DNA of 64,000 nucleotides from Gracilaria domingensis (Eukaryota; Rhodophyta; Florideophyceae; Gracilariales; Gracilariaceae), in contig VCMS01000121.1 in the NCBI GenBank assembly GCA_022539475.1, positions 62,001-126,000 on the forward strand, written 5' to 3'. Shown in pieces: positions 52,012 through 63,053 of the stretch (position 1 is its first letter; every line of letters begins with the position of its first letter). Below the pieces are notes generated by a model. The model was not told the origin of the DNA. It did not search any database and saw only the letters and a program-made list of their open reading frames with translations. The position numbers and the translations under genes were made by a program.

Positions 52012-55000
52012 ATGAGAAAGGGTTCCAACATGGATGACTCACAACAGCCTGGATCGTCAAAGCGACGTCGCACAGCACGCCAGCCTTCATCTTCGTCCCA
52101 GTGTACTCAATTCACCAGATCTATATATGAGAATTCTTGGGAGAATGATATGAGAACAGGCCAACCAAGAGATCAAACGATTCACAAAAGGCACGAAGAA
52201 AGCTTCGGGGGCCATTCAAGCCGTTCGAAAGACAGTAATCCAGAATATCTTAGTAATGACTTAATTTCTTCAACACCACTCCATTGTTTCGGACAAGATG
52301 TTCCACTCCCTCGAGCAAGCAGTAGTTACTTTAGGCTGCCACGCGCCCCCGATCAATTTCAACAGCTCAGAATAACTCACAACTCCTGTTCACAGCAAAG
52401 AACAACCGAAGAAAATGATCAGAAGCAGACTGGAGGACCTATTGATGAAATTCTTTCAAGCAGGAGGAAGAATACAGTTCACAATTCGGTTCATGTTCAG
52501 CCCGAACATCTATCTGGCCTACAAAGTTCACCAACTCCGTTGTAATTGCCAGTTTACGATGAGAGCAGTTACCCCCAAACCCCACATATCGATTTCAGCC
52601 ATTCTGCCAATCCCATCATTGAATCACTTGAAGAGGAACATGCTCCAGCAGCATCAGATGCAAATAACAAAGCAGCTCATGGAAACTCCTCGAAAACTCT
52701 AAGTAACTATTCAGTCTCATCACTTCATAACACATACGAGTATTCTTCAACGCAGGAGCATGTGCTTGTGCATGGCTCTTATAATGATGGAAAGGAAAGA
52801 GAACTTCTCAGATTGATGGATATAATTAACATTGTCGAATACAGCGGAATGTCAAAGAACCAGTCTTGAGCTCTACTCGAAACAAACATTTTGCATTCTC
52901 GGTATAGTTATGATGCTTTGATTCGACACGCTCTCTCGAAGTCGGCTGTTAGCAAGCATTTTGGTACGATGTGTACCGAGGAACATGTGGCGGTGTACAC
53001 GACGCACAAAAGAGAACAGGAATTCTGCCCCTCTGAGACCTGTGATCGAAACGTCTCTACGAATCGGAAGTTCTGGTACCGTAAACCCTCCGAGATGTTG
53101 AAATCCCTATGTGCTCAAAAAGACTCCTTGTGGGCTCTAATGGACGGTTGTGCGGAAGCAAAGGCCAGCATGCAGTCAGGTGGTGTAGAAGAGGGTGGAT
53201 ATATCAAGGACTACTACAGTGGCACATATTTCCGGGATAGGTTCGGGAGGATGGTACTCCTTTGGAAGCCCGAGGAAGAGTTTTATATCTTTTTGACTTT
53301 CTCTTCCGATGGATTTGAGGTCTTCAAAGGACGGAAGACCACCAAATCTTCATGGCCAATGATATTTGTTGTTCTCAGTTTCGGCTGCAGCCTTCGCTTT
53401 CAGGCATCGAACACATTGATAACAGCATTTGCGCCAGGGTCACATGACCAAACATTGTTCGACAGCTTCTTGCAACCAGTTGTTGCGGATCTCAGAGAAC
53501 TCGAAAACGGTATCAGCGTGCACTGCGCTGATGGAAAGCGGAGGATTTTGTATGCGTTTGTACTGTTTATAACAGCAGACTGGCCTGCAGCCAGTAAACT
53601 CATTGACATGAAAGGTCACAACGCGCCGCATCCTTGTCGAAGGTGCAAGAAACAGGCGAAAAGGGTTGGAAACTCTTTGCCCATACTACCGCAGCTGGTA
53701 ACAAGGGATAGAAAGCAAGCCATGACAGGAGAGCTTTTAGGGGAGCGAAGCGCATGGATTACATCCGAATGCCCGCGCCAAAGAACACATCAAGGCGTGG
53801 CGGATGTTTGGAGGAGGCTTAAGTCAAGGACATCACTGCTTAGTGGTGCCGAACTAGAGATGTTGAAGAAAAGCACTTGTGTGAAGAGATGTCCAGAGGT
53901 ATCAAAACTCTCTATCGATGTGGTCAAAGGAACGCCATATGCCCCGATGCACCAATGGCTCCTCGGATGGGTGACGCACGTGACATCGCTTTGTATTGGA
54001 TCCCACAAACAATGTATCGGAGGAAACTCACCGTTTGTGTTGCGCCGCTCTACAATTCATCACATAAACCAATCGTTAACAAGAGGATACCAGAGATTTC
54101 CTGCAGAGTGGGGAAGACCACCGGAGTCTTTCGATTACATTTCAGGTTTTAAGGCGGAGGACTACAAGAATATTGCCTTGTACTATGGACCTGTCTTGTT
54201 CCGAGGACTGGGAATTGATGTTCGCATTAGCAAACTGTGGTATGCAACTTGCAGGATACCGCATATTCTTTTCGATACTAGCCCTTCGGTGTCGCATATC
54301 AAGGAATTAAGAAGTCTTCTGCAGATCGCTCACTCCCTCTTCGTTGACATTTTCTACGTGAATGAGGAACATGCGTTTTGCTTAACGCCAACGACCCACG
54401 CTGTTCTCCACTTCCCTGAAATATTACAGGAGTGTGGCCCCCTTCGAAATGTTTCTCAATTCATAGTCGAGCGGGTGGCAGGGCGACTTGGGGACATGAT
54501 GACATCTACTAATAGACCCGAGGCCAATCTGTTTCACAAGACGCACACACTCTTTGCTCTCCGTTTGTTCAATGGCGGCTTCGATAAGAAAATTAATAAG
54601 CCCGAACAACATTCGAATATTGAGCGTATTGATGTTGGCAGATACTGGAATACTGAACGCTGTAATGACAAAGCACTCGAGCTGCAGGATCGCAATCAGA
54701 AAGAGTTCTCTGCGGAGAGTAACGAGCTCTCTTCGGATTCTGGAGGCGTTGCTGAGGCAGCAGTGCGGAGTATGACAGGCAGGAGTTATTTGGTTCAGGG
54801 TTCTGAGCGACTCCGTCAAGCTCTGGACTACGCGCGTGGTGCCCTCTCCGTAACGAGCTATGACATTCGCATCGCAAGCCTCCGACTGTTTCCTAAAGCG
54901 CTGATATCAGACGCTGAGGTTGAGGTCCATTTGGAAGGACGGTCGGAGTATCGACGGCGACTCGCACAAGATACACAGTGCGCGCGTCAGCGATGGTGGA

Positions 55001-55398
55001 TAGCTGGAGTGTTTGAAGCGGGGGAGGGTGCACCAGAATTTTCGAACAGCTGTGAGGTTGAAAAAGAAGTATTCTATGGCTGCATTGATGAAATTTGGAG
55101 GGCCAAAGTGTCTTTTCGCCGACCCGGAGAGCAGCTTATCTACACCAGAATGATGAACATGGTGCGGGTGGATTGGGTTTATGGGATGAAAACAGATCGA
55201 ATAACTAGAGTGCCCTCCGTGTATCTATCATCGGGACCGAGACGTGGCAGTCTTCGTGATACGAAGCGCACTGTTGAAGACATCAACTCGATTTCTCACT
55301 CAATTGCGTTTCTGGATCATGGTGGTAGGAGGCATTTCTTGGATCCGGGGATGCCAGAATTTTGTAGTTCGGTACGGCTCGGTGGTGTCATTGGGTAG
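52012..55398 (+). pseudogene. EnSpm/CACTA transposase (TNP2 type) with two in-frame stops
   Basis: One reading frame from ATG 52012 to the stop at 55398, interrupted only by TAA at 52543-52545 and TGA at 52867-52869. The N-terminal 300 codons are Ser/Gln-rich. The transposase core matches the TNP2 pattern: FLTFSSDGFEVFKGRKTTKS, SSWPMIFVVLSFG, FAPGSHDQTLFDSFLQPVVA, LRELENGISVHCADGK, then FITADWPAASKLIDMKGHNA followed by a Cys pair (PCRRCKKQ). The Asp of SSDGFEVF and the Asp of TADWPA are candidate catalytic residues. The stretch after 52891 is open for 835 codons, so a shorter protein may still be made. Terminal CACTA inverted repeats were not found, so element ends are unknown. The partner gene at 50565-51554 probably belongs to it. 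Confidence 0.75.
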
Positions 55399-55694
55399 AC
55401 CGTGACTTGAATTAGACCACGTTTTGGCGTGACGATGAAACACATGTGACGAAGACTCGTCACCCATAGCGTGTCAAAAATGGTGACATTACCTTAATCA
55501 CTTATTATACTAATTAATAAAAATTATTTTAAACAAAATATTTCAAGTGCGCACTAAATTCTGAAAAAAATCCAGTGGTTTTTAATGTGCCCCTATTTTC
55601 AAAGTTTTAGCAAAATTATCCACCGTGTATCAACTGCTACATCATCTGCTACATCCATGGGGCAGAACCCGTACATCATCTTGCACATCTTTAA
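55399..55694. other. Spacer with a GTGACGA hairpin; flank of piggyBac
   Basis: GTGACGA-AGAC-TCGTCAC at 55446-55463 is a perfect hairpin and may be a CACTA subterminal signal. AT-rich DNA follows, then CTACATCATCTGCTACATCC-type repeats reaching the TTAA at 55691. Similar degenerate TATC/ACATC words continue on the other side of the piggyBac element (59.35-59.47 kb), so the transposon sits inside one repeated tract. Confidence 0.45.
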
Positions 55695-55965
55695 CCCTTT
55701 TGACACTACAAAATTAAGTCTACCGATATAGACTTAACATGGACACATGATTGGAGAACAGGAAGAACAGGTGGCGCACAAACTGCCACTTGTTGAGTCA
55801 GCTTATGTCGACGATAGTAAGAGATAAAGCAGAGTCGTTCTCCATTTGCTGCGTACAATATCTCTGATGCCATGAACCAATAGCAAACTCCAAAACCATG
55901 TCAACAGCTCCCAATCACAATCTCCAATGTTGACAAAATCCGTACGTTGCATACAGCAATAATGT

Positions 55966-58164
55966 TTGCACCAAACATACAACAACTTTGCATGCATGAT
56001 CGGCCAAAATGCTGCGATTGCAACCCAGGATTACCGTACCGTTGGTACAAAGGCACTCCAAACCGCCAAAAAGACGGAACACATCTGGTTCAGCATCATC
56101 CAGACAATGGCAGCTCAGGTACAGAACGCAATGTCTTCTCCGCTCAACTCGCATTCTTTGAGTCCGTCACCTAATAGAGACGTAAATACGTCTAACAACG
56201 TTGAATGCAACACCGAAGTCGTCGCGACATTCGATACCAACCAAGCAGTCAACAAAGAATTTATGGCATCTCTGTTGGAACCAGCCGAAGAACATTATCT
56301 TTGCGAAAATGTTCTTTATTGTCGACAGTGGAAGAAGCGCAGCGGTTTACATCTTTCGAAAGAGAGGCTCATAAGAAGAACGTATGCTCATCGTAAGGAA
56401 CGAGGTCTATTCACTTTATTTCTAAATGATTCTTTCTTGCAATGCATCAGAGTTTGGACTAGTAAGGAACTTGTTCGCAGGGGCAAACGCAGCAAGCCAC
56501 TCAGGATGGATGAATTTCGGGCCTATCTTGGACTTGAGCTAGCAACTTCGATACACCGGCTCAATCGCTTGCAGGAGTACTGGTCAACGTCTGATCTGTT
56601 GGGAATACCCTTCTTCCAAAAAGTAATGGGCCGAGATGCTTTCTTGAATATTCGTTCTGCTTTGCGCTTGTATCCAACGTACGACGCTGATGTAGCTATA
56701 CGAGACCCACTGTGGCACAGTTGCCAAATTCTTGAGCACTTTGGCCGTAACGCAGCTACATTGGCAGTACCAGTTGGTGTGAGTTCATTAGATGAAAATA
56801 CTATTCGTTGCAAAGGTCGAACGGCAGCAAGGTCATATATGAAGTCGAAGCCTGTCAAATTTGGAATTCGTTTGTATGCTGTTGTTGGTTGGTCAGACGC
56901 TTACTTACACAGCTTTCAAGATGACGGGTCCGGTAACAAGAGTGGTATTGCTCCAGTTCATCGATACACAAAGATGTTCAGAGGATTACGTGGGGCCGTT
57001 GAGAAAAAAGTGGACAGAAAGATTCTTCCAAAGACATCAGCGTCTGCTCTCTGGTGCGCACAAATGGCTCATCAGACTTATTTACATCCTACAGAGTCGA
57101 AGGGAAGACTTATGGTTATGGACAACTTCTACACACGGCACTTGCTTGCTCGTCAGCTGCAAAAGCTAAGCGACAATGAGTGCAAAGTTTTAGGCACTGT
57201 TCGGTTCAATAACATTGACGGAGTAAATCGACCTGCTCTCAAGGAAGCAATCGAAAGTCTGAAGCAAGCGCGACGAGGAGATTGGCGACTTGTACAAGTG
57301 TTCGAAAAGAAAGGGACTGGGGAGAATACTGTTGAGATTGCGGAGAAGACCGGTTTCATTGTTTTCAAGGATCGCTGTGTTGTGTCGTTTTATTGTAATG
57401 ATCTTGCGGATACACCATCTCAAAGAATACACCAACCAGATGATCACGCAAAGAAGTGTGTCCATGGACTCGCCCCACTGAGGCGATGGACAGGTGATGA
57501 AGCCGTATGCCGGACCACCCTGCAGGTTCCTGCTGTAATTGTAGCGTACAACATATTAATGAATGCTGTAGATCGCTTCGACCAGTTTCGGTCTACCTGT
57601 CCTACTGTTCGCAGAGAGCGACGCGTTACGATGAGTATCTTGACTTTCGTGCTGGATGCCAGCGTCCTAAACGCACAAGCATTGTTGAATGCGATCACCG
57701 CAACTGGAGGAGATCATCTCAGAATGGATACTATGAAGCGGCGGATCATTATGCAGCTTGTGGAAGACCATGTTGAGTACAAACAACGACGGGCGTCGTT
57801 GTCTACAGTATCCGCTCTTAGTAGTTCATCCAACGACCATGGAAATAGCGAGAGCGTCTCATTCAACAAGCATATTCTGCTCGAAACAGCAGGCAGGAAG
57901 AACGTTCACTGCATTCTTTGTCGCCTCCTCAAAGACTCAAAGAGTGGGGGATACACCAAATTCTCTTGTAGCCAGTTTTGTCGTGGTTTCCATGTCAATT
58001 GCTTCTCCTTCTTTCACAACATGGAGTTCTTGAAGAACAGTCGTTCTGATGTATACAATGAAATTCGTTCCGCACAAAGGAGACTAAGCACTAAACCGCA
58101 TCGCAAAAGATCGAACAAAGCTATCACTACGTTGGGTACTGCAGCGCTGCCATTCAAGAAATAA
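55966..58164 (+). CDS. piggyBac transposase
   Basis: 732 residues, uninterrupted. The DDE core is recognisable: SLDENTIRCKGR (D276), RLMVMDNFYT (D386), and NAVDRFDQFR (D536, with D539), matching the SLDE, MDNFYT and VDRxDQ motifs of piggyBac. The enzyme cuts and pastes at TTAA. At the C-terminus is a Cys/His-rich zinc-binding region (HCILCRLLKDSKSGG and FSCSQFCRGFHVNCF, residues 648-680), the usual end-binding domain of the family. The first ATG (55966) lies 271 bp inside the element; ATG codons at residues 11 and 48 are alternatives. The N-terminal 100 residues are variable, as usual. No key residue is missing. Confidence 0.9.
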   Translation: MHQTYNNFACMIGQNAAIATQDYRTVGTKALQTAKKTEHIWFSIIQTMAAQVQNAMSSPLNSHSLSPSPNRDVNTSNNVECNTEVVATFDTNQAVNKEFMASLLEPAEEHYLCENVLYCRQWKKRSGLHLSKERLIRRTYAHRKERGLFTLFLNDSFLQCIRVWTSKELVRRGKRSKPLRMDEFRAYLGLELATSIHRLNRLQEYWSTSDLLGIPFFQKVMGRDAFLNIRSALRLYPTYDADVAIRDPLWHSCQILEHFGRNAATLAVPVGVSSLDENTIRCKGRTAARSYMKSKPVKFGIRLYAVVGWSDAYLHSFQDDGSGNKSGIAPVHRYTKMFRGLRGAVEKKVDRKILPKTSASALWCAQMAHQTYLHPTESKGRLMVMDNFYTRHLLARQLQKLSDNECKVLGTVRFNNIDGVNRPALKEAIESLKQARRGDWRLVQVFEKKGTGENTVEIAEKTGFIVFKDRCVVSFYCNDLADTPSQRIHQPDDHAKKCVHGLAPLRRWTGDEAVCRTTLQVPAVIVAYNILMNAVDRFDQFRSTCPTVRRERRVTMSILTFVLDASVLNAQALLNAITATGGDHLRMDTMKRRIIMQLVEDHVEYKQRRASLSTVSALSSSSNDHGNSESVSFNKHILLETAGRKNVHCILCRLLKDSKSGGYTKFSCSQFCRGFHVNCFSFFHNMEFLKNSRSDVYNEIRSAQRRLSTKPHRKRSNKAITTLGTAALPFKK

Positions 58165-58166
58165 AG

Positions 58167-58775
58167 TTAGTCATCTCGGTAACCCATATATGTTCCTGCT
58201 GCATCCGGCCACATCGATCGTATTCCTTCAAGAACACAATGAGGAATTTGAATCCTGTTCCCCTTTCCCATGAATCCATATCTTTCGTAGATGTAGTTCT
58301 TATACGCGCACTTACGCGCTTCGTTATTCTGACTCGAATCAGCAATAGGAAACTTCTCGGAGATTGTTTCAACAACATAAGAACCAAACTGTACCCAATA
58401 GCACGGCGTTCTCCCACACCGCCTGCAAGCAACATCTTCGTTATCTATAGTCATAGTAGGAATACCACCTTTGATTTCAGCTGTTATTGAATCACCCTTC
58501 TCACCAATAGAGCCAGATTCCGCATCGCAAACCACAGTGTTTCCCTGCAATAAATGTAATGAATCACATGTGACAGATTGTTCTTTTCCTTCCGGTAATG
58601 GTCTCATCGTGGTTTCTGCTCTCTTGTTACTCTTTATGTTTGCCCTACCAGCTGCATACTGGCTTCTGCTCTCGTTCATTTCCATACTGCAGGATCCAGT
58701 GTATGAATGTTCGTCACGGTACCCTCTGTTTCTCTCAAATATATGAGGTTCTAATATCTCTTGACCACAAACCAA
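58167..58775 (-). CDS. Second piggyBac-borne protein, Cys-containing, unknown
   Basis: 202 residues, uninterrupted, on the opposite strand to the transposase and ending 2 bp from its stop. The N-terminal 100 residues look variable. The C-terminal 90 look conserved in style: CRRCGRTPCYWVQFGSYVVE, then ARKCAYKNYIYERYGFMGKG, IPHCVLEGIRSMWP and TYMGYRDD. I recall small proteins with a similar C..C..PC.W / GKG.R...P.CV..IR..FP / MGF pattern linked to protist transposons, but cannot name the family. It ends inside the piggyBac element, so it was carried with it. A role in transposition or regulation is inference; a captured host gene is the alternative. Confidence 0.6.
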   Translation of the reverse strand: MVCGQEILEPHIFERNRGYRDEHSYTGSCSMEMNESRSQYAAGRANIKSNKRAETTMRPLPEGKEQSVTCDSLHLLQGNTVVCDAESGSIGEKGDSITAEIKGGIPTMTIDNEDVACRRCGRTPCYWVQFGSYVVETISEKFPIADSSQNNEARKCAYKNYIYERYGFMGKGNRIQIPHCVLEGIRSMWPDAAGTYMGYRDD

Positions 58776-59430
58776 GAACGCCTTGCACCAGTTTGGTGTA
58801 CTTCACTCCGACAAGAAATTGACAGACTGATTTGATTCTATCAAGTACGACTAGGTGTGTCAAGAAGTGGAGTTGCTTTTAGCTTGTTTTCTCGTGAAGA
58901 GAAGGTACTGAGTGCAGTCGTGATGCTTCTGAGAGGCAAACAGAGACAACCCGCTCCCGCGAAAATCATCAATCCAGCGTTGTTGCCAGCTGTAGTTTGA
59001 GAAGGCACTCAATTTGGCCTGAAAAGAAACTTCGATGTCCTCTTTAGGCAATCAGTGTACCGAAGCAACGTTGTGAAAGACTTCCGGCGTGATAAGAGTG
59101 CGAAAAGTGGCGCCTGCGTAATGTGACACGGCAAAAGTCGTCGTATCGGCGCGCATTTCGTTGGGATGGGGAAGAAAGGCTTGCACGGAAGCAACGTGTA
59201 TAATGCGCCGCAATTTTGGTTTGAAGGAAACAGTCAGTTTCCACTTGTTTCTAAGCCACACACTTTACTGTTTGCTTTCCATTCATTGGCTGCGGCTAAT
59301 GTCTACGATCATAGACATTAGCGCTTTCAGTGTCCAAAGGGTTAAGCATACCACCCGCCCATCTACCGCGTATCACACGGGTATCTACTGAATATCCAAA
59401 AATGTCCTTGGAACAGTCTTAAGAGCATAA

Positions 59431-59994
59431 TCACCCGTACATCACTCGAATATCCGTCGCATATCCACATGCCTCTCTGGGTAAACCCGAAACCCAAAGA
59501 AGTGCCGCAATGTCGCCGCATTCAAATGAGTCACGAAGGCGAGACACCGTCGGACGCAATCGGTAGTCACGACATTCATGCAACGTAGTTATGGTTGAAT
59601 ACAAGCCGAAGGAATCGACGAGCATCACGAACGATCCAAACACAGGAAACAAGGAAGTCAGACATTCGCGTAAGAGGAAAGAACGATCTGCTGATTCTAC
59701 TGCAGCGAGGATTTCCGCGCCAATTGCGCTGAACGAGATACGACCTTGCTTAGAACTATGCCAATCTAGTAGATGGTAGATGGTTTTAGATTCAATTGCA
59801 AACGTGATTCTCGAAAGAAACCCAGTTTGACCATACGAAGTTCTTCCAGTGCTAGTGTAGAGCAAAACGTGCTCGCCCAGTACACGGGGAAGGATTTCAT
59901 TAACCCCTGGTAAGGATGATTCCGGGTACTCGGAAGGTATGATTATTGGCCCACGGATGGGATACGTTTTGGCAGTATTGAGGTATGGCACCAT
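59431..59994 (-). pseudogene. Copia element: RNase H part
   Basis: RNase H segment of a copia-type pol: LLYTSTGRTSYGQTGFLSRI, LLDWHSSKQGRISFSAIGAE, ILAAVESADRSFLLRECLTS. It is separated from the rest of pol by the insert at about 59995-60874. Part of a fossil element. Confidence 0.65.
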
Positions 59995-60874
59995 GAGGGG
60001 TCGGCCATGACGTGGCGCAGATGAGTATTGGTCGCGTATACGCGTGTGTAGGAATGGGTGTGTTCACACATGTCTTGTTATGATTGTCGGATATTTTACT
60101 GGCCGCTGCCGCGGGTTGTCACGTGCACCACGTGTATGGACCTGCTTAGGTGTGCACTAGATTATTTAATTTAGTTTAACTAATTATCGGTTACGATATA
60201 AGAGGTGACCTCCGGGTCACCTCCTTCAGTAAAGGGTAACCGAGTTCGGCTCTGAACCAAGTTCGTCTGCGCGAAGTGTATAACTCCCTCAGGAGGGTCA
60301 CCGCGTACGGTACGGATTGGATTCATCCCTCGGGATCACTCAGGCAATACTGACCATTGTGGCCTTGCCTTCGGGCTTATTTATTCCGTGTCTTCGGACT
60401 TTCTGTTTCTTTTACTGTGCAGTTATACTGCTTTCACCACAATTGGTAGCGTTTCCGTCTCTGTATAAAGTTGTGCCGCGTGGGCTTAATACACATCGTC
60501 GTCTCCGGACGCCGGGTCTGTTGCCGCTTGCCGCACGTCCCGCCGCCGGATTCCTCTCTTTTCCTCTTTTGGTTTCCCTTCCTTTTCCCCCTTTTACCTA
60601 GGGCTTACACCGCTCTACGGTACCTCCCTCCTCAACCATTCCGTCGCTTTTCGCTGGATTCCTGGATCAGGCCCGTTCACCCATCAACCTTCGTAGGTAT
60701 ATCCCGTAGCACGGGCGGTCTTACACCCGCACTATCCGTGTTCGGAGGTCTCACCGCTGAGTTCACGTCGTCTAGAGGGCAAGGACTCGAACGCCTTGAG
60801 AGACGATCCCATCGCTGGGGTTTTGCTCTACAGCTAGCATCTGAATAGGAGAGCAGTTGACAGTTCGAGAAGTC
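59995..60874 (+). repeat. Insert in the copia RNase H region, LTR-like (plus orientation)
   Basis: About 0.87 kb separates the copia RNase H from the reverse transcriptase. It has an AT-rich run (60145-60175), a TATA-like GATATAAGAGG at about 60194-60205, and then the perfect hairpin AGGTGACC-TCCG-GGTCACCT. GC-richer sequence with CCTCAGGAGGG and CCTTCGGGC follows. This promoter-plus-leader layout suggests a solo LTR or the start of another element. No paired copy is present, so exact ends and family are unknown. Confidence 0.4.
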
Positions 60875-63019
60875 TTAAGACGAGAACGGAGCAGTCGGAG
60901 CAATGTACCTGATTGTTGGAGTGAGCTTTCTCAGCAGGTTCAAGAGCTGGTTAGCTTTGACCAGGTGCTTAACTCGCATATCGGGCACAAGTTGCTGCAT
61001 GTAGCTGGCACAAAATGCGGCTTGTGGTTGCACAACGTGTCCAAGATAGTTGAGCTCTCCGGCGAGAGATTGTAATGATTTAATCTCATCGGTCGTGCAC
61101 TTGGCTTTAGACTCCTTCCTTCTCTCTCTGGAGATTAGAATAGGCTGGATGGTGTCCATGAATTCAGCCATGGAGATCTCAACTGAATAGTTCGGGTACA
61201 TTCGTATCCATAGACGGCTGAAGATAAGCTCTGTCTGCGCTAGAGAGCGGTTGAGCTTGAAACGTTTGGATAGGGCAGTGGAGAAGCGTTCGATTCTGGC
61301 GGAGTGGCCAGCTAGGAGAAGGTCATCGACTAGCTTTGCCAGCAAGAGCGCTATATGCTCGCTTTGGTCACGCAAAACGAACAGCTGGGGCATCCCAGGG
61401 ATCGTGTGGAATCCGTAGTCCGTTAGCTCTTCCTCAATGCACAGTTGCCAAAGACGACCAAACTCACCCAGACCATACGCAGGTTTCAACAGCTTCCAAA
61501 ATTCATCAACATGTGTGGTCCAACCACGGGGTGGACGCATATAGATATCTCGCTTCAACTCGCCGGACTCTAGGTACGCACGGGATACATCTATGCTTCC
61601 GAGATTGAAGTGGAACAATGTCGCCCACGACAATAACAATCGGATGCAGGTGAATTGCGCTGTCGAAGAATCGGAACGAATCGAATCCTTCTCAGCGTTC
61701 CGGTTACCACTTGGTACAAGGCGACACTTGAGGCGGAGCGTCCCGCTTTCGCCATGGTACTTGAGTACGAAAAAGTGGTGTGACGAGATAACATTCGCAG
61801 TTCGAGGAACGCTTCGGATAGAGACGGGGTTGTATGCTTCCTCCTCAATGTAATTGCGCCTTTCTGCATCGATAGCCTTCTCGATAATCCATCGCGGGGC
61901 GAATTGTAGTTTGTGTGCCAAAACCGGTTGGTCTCCAATGACCGACTTGATCTCCTGGAAAATCCTCTGCTGGGACGATTGGAGTCCTTCACCGTTAGTT
62001 GAGAAACGCAGCGGCGTGCTCCCGATATTCTTCTGAAGCAAGGAGTCCCCAACGTCAAGCGAGGGTGCATCGATACGACGAGCATTATGAGCCAGAAGAG
62101 CTGAAGATAGAGGGTGAAGAGACCACAGGTTCGGTTCCTTGAGAGATGGAGGCTCAAAGCTTAGAGGGTCGAGAACATCGGAGGGCGCAGGAATGAGGTC
62201 TGAGATGGGGACAGAAGACGAAGAAACATCATCCTGATTATCTGGTTCCATATCCGCCACATCAACTTCTTTGCTGGTTGGTTGATGAGTAGGGAAGGAA
62301 TCCCGTCCAAGTTCCTCCTTATCGAGCTCGGCGAGTATCGATGACTCAGGCACGAGCCGGATGTTCTCATAAGCAATATGTGAGCGAGCTCCCTGAAGGT
62401 TCTTATTCGAAGAAATCACGACGATATGGTCAAGGGCATTGACGACATATCCCTTGCAGCAGGATCGATACTTCCCTTGCTTCTTATAAAAGTAGATGGA
62501 AGTGATGGCCGGTAGCAGATGCTGTGATAGCGTGTGCGCAGGTTTGAAGTGATTAAGAGTATGTAAAGCTCTACGACAAACCTGTTCACGATAAGAGGAC
62601 AGAACATGAGGTGATACAGGGCGCTGGGGTAAACCACCAATAGAGGGTGTGTAACCATAGGCCTGTTCGAAGCTACTGGACGACTTACTTCCGTTCAGCA
62701 CGTTCTTCAGGAATGTCGCACGCAAGAGGATCTCAAAGTCCGTGCAGAACAGCTGTCGAGTTTGACAGAAGTGCGGTTCGTCCGATAGAAGGGTTTTGAC
62801 AAGCGTTCGGATGGTCTCATTTTCGGATTGAACACTACCAATTTTGTTGTGCCTCCTAGCAGGACGGGGCTCAAGTTTGGTGTGGAATCGCGCACAAAGG
62901 CCGGAGATAATACTGTTGTCAAACTCCGGATCGGCGGAGAGCCTCAGTGGAGGTCCGTAGGTATCAAACCACTTCACAGTTATCATGCGAGCTGTATCGT
63001 TCATGTCTTTCGAAGTCAT
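60875..63019 (-). pseudogene. Copia element: integrase core and reverse transcriptase
   Basis: Integrase remnants (VKWFDTYGPPLRLSADPEFD, RRHNKIGSVQSENETIRTLV). After a linker comes a copia-type reverse transcriptase: VSIRSVPRTANVISSHHFFV, SIDVSRAYLESGELKRDIYM, RPPRGWTTHVDEFWKLLKPA, and AKLVDDLLLAG with the VDD palm motif. Part of a fossil element. Confidence 0.8.
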
Positions 63020-63053
63020 TAGACATGTAGCAGAGAGTCCAGTGCTACGTCCA

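Larger units (their letters stand above)
55695..59341 (+). mobile_element. piggyBac element, whole-looking, with two genes
   Basis: 3647 bp between TTAA at 55691-55694 and TTAA at 59342-59345. Terminal inverted repeats are CCCTTTTGACACT and CCCTTTGGACACT. Subterminal hairpins are TTAAGTCTA/TAGACTTAA (55714-55737) and GCTAATGTCTA/TAGACATTAGC (59295-59322). Inside are an uninterrupted transposase gene (55966-58164) and a convergent second gene (58167-58775) that meet tail to tail with 2 bp between them. All expected parts are present, so it may be active or recently active. Confidence 0.9.

Noticed and set aside
22869-52869. Genome-wide reassignment of stop codons, given several in-frame TGA, TAG and TAA codons in otherwise good frames
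   Set aside because: All three stops occur inside relics, TGG is used freely for Trp, and intact genes such as the piggyBac transposase avoid internal stops.
58239-58822. Plus-strand frames opposite the second piggyBac gene
   Set aside because: Short, overlapping and without conserved Cys motifs; the minus frame is longer and structured.
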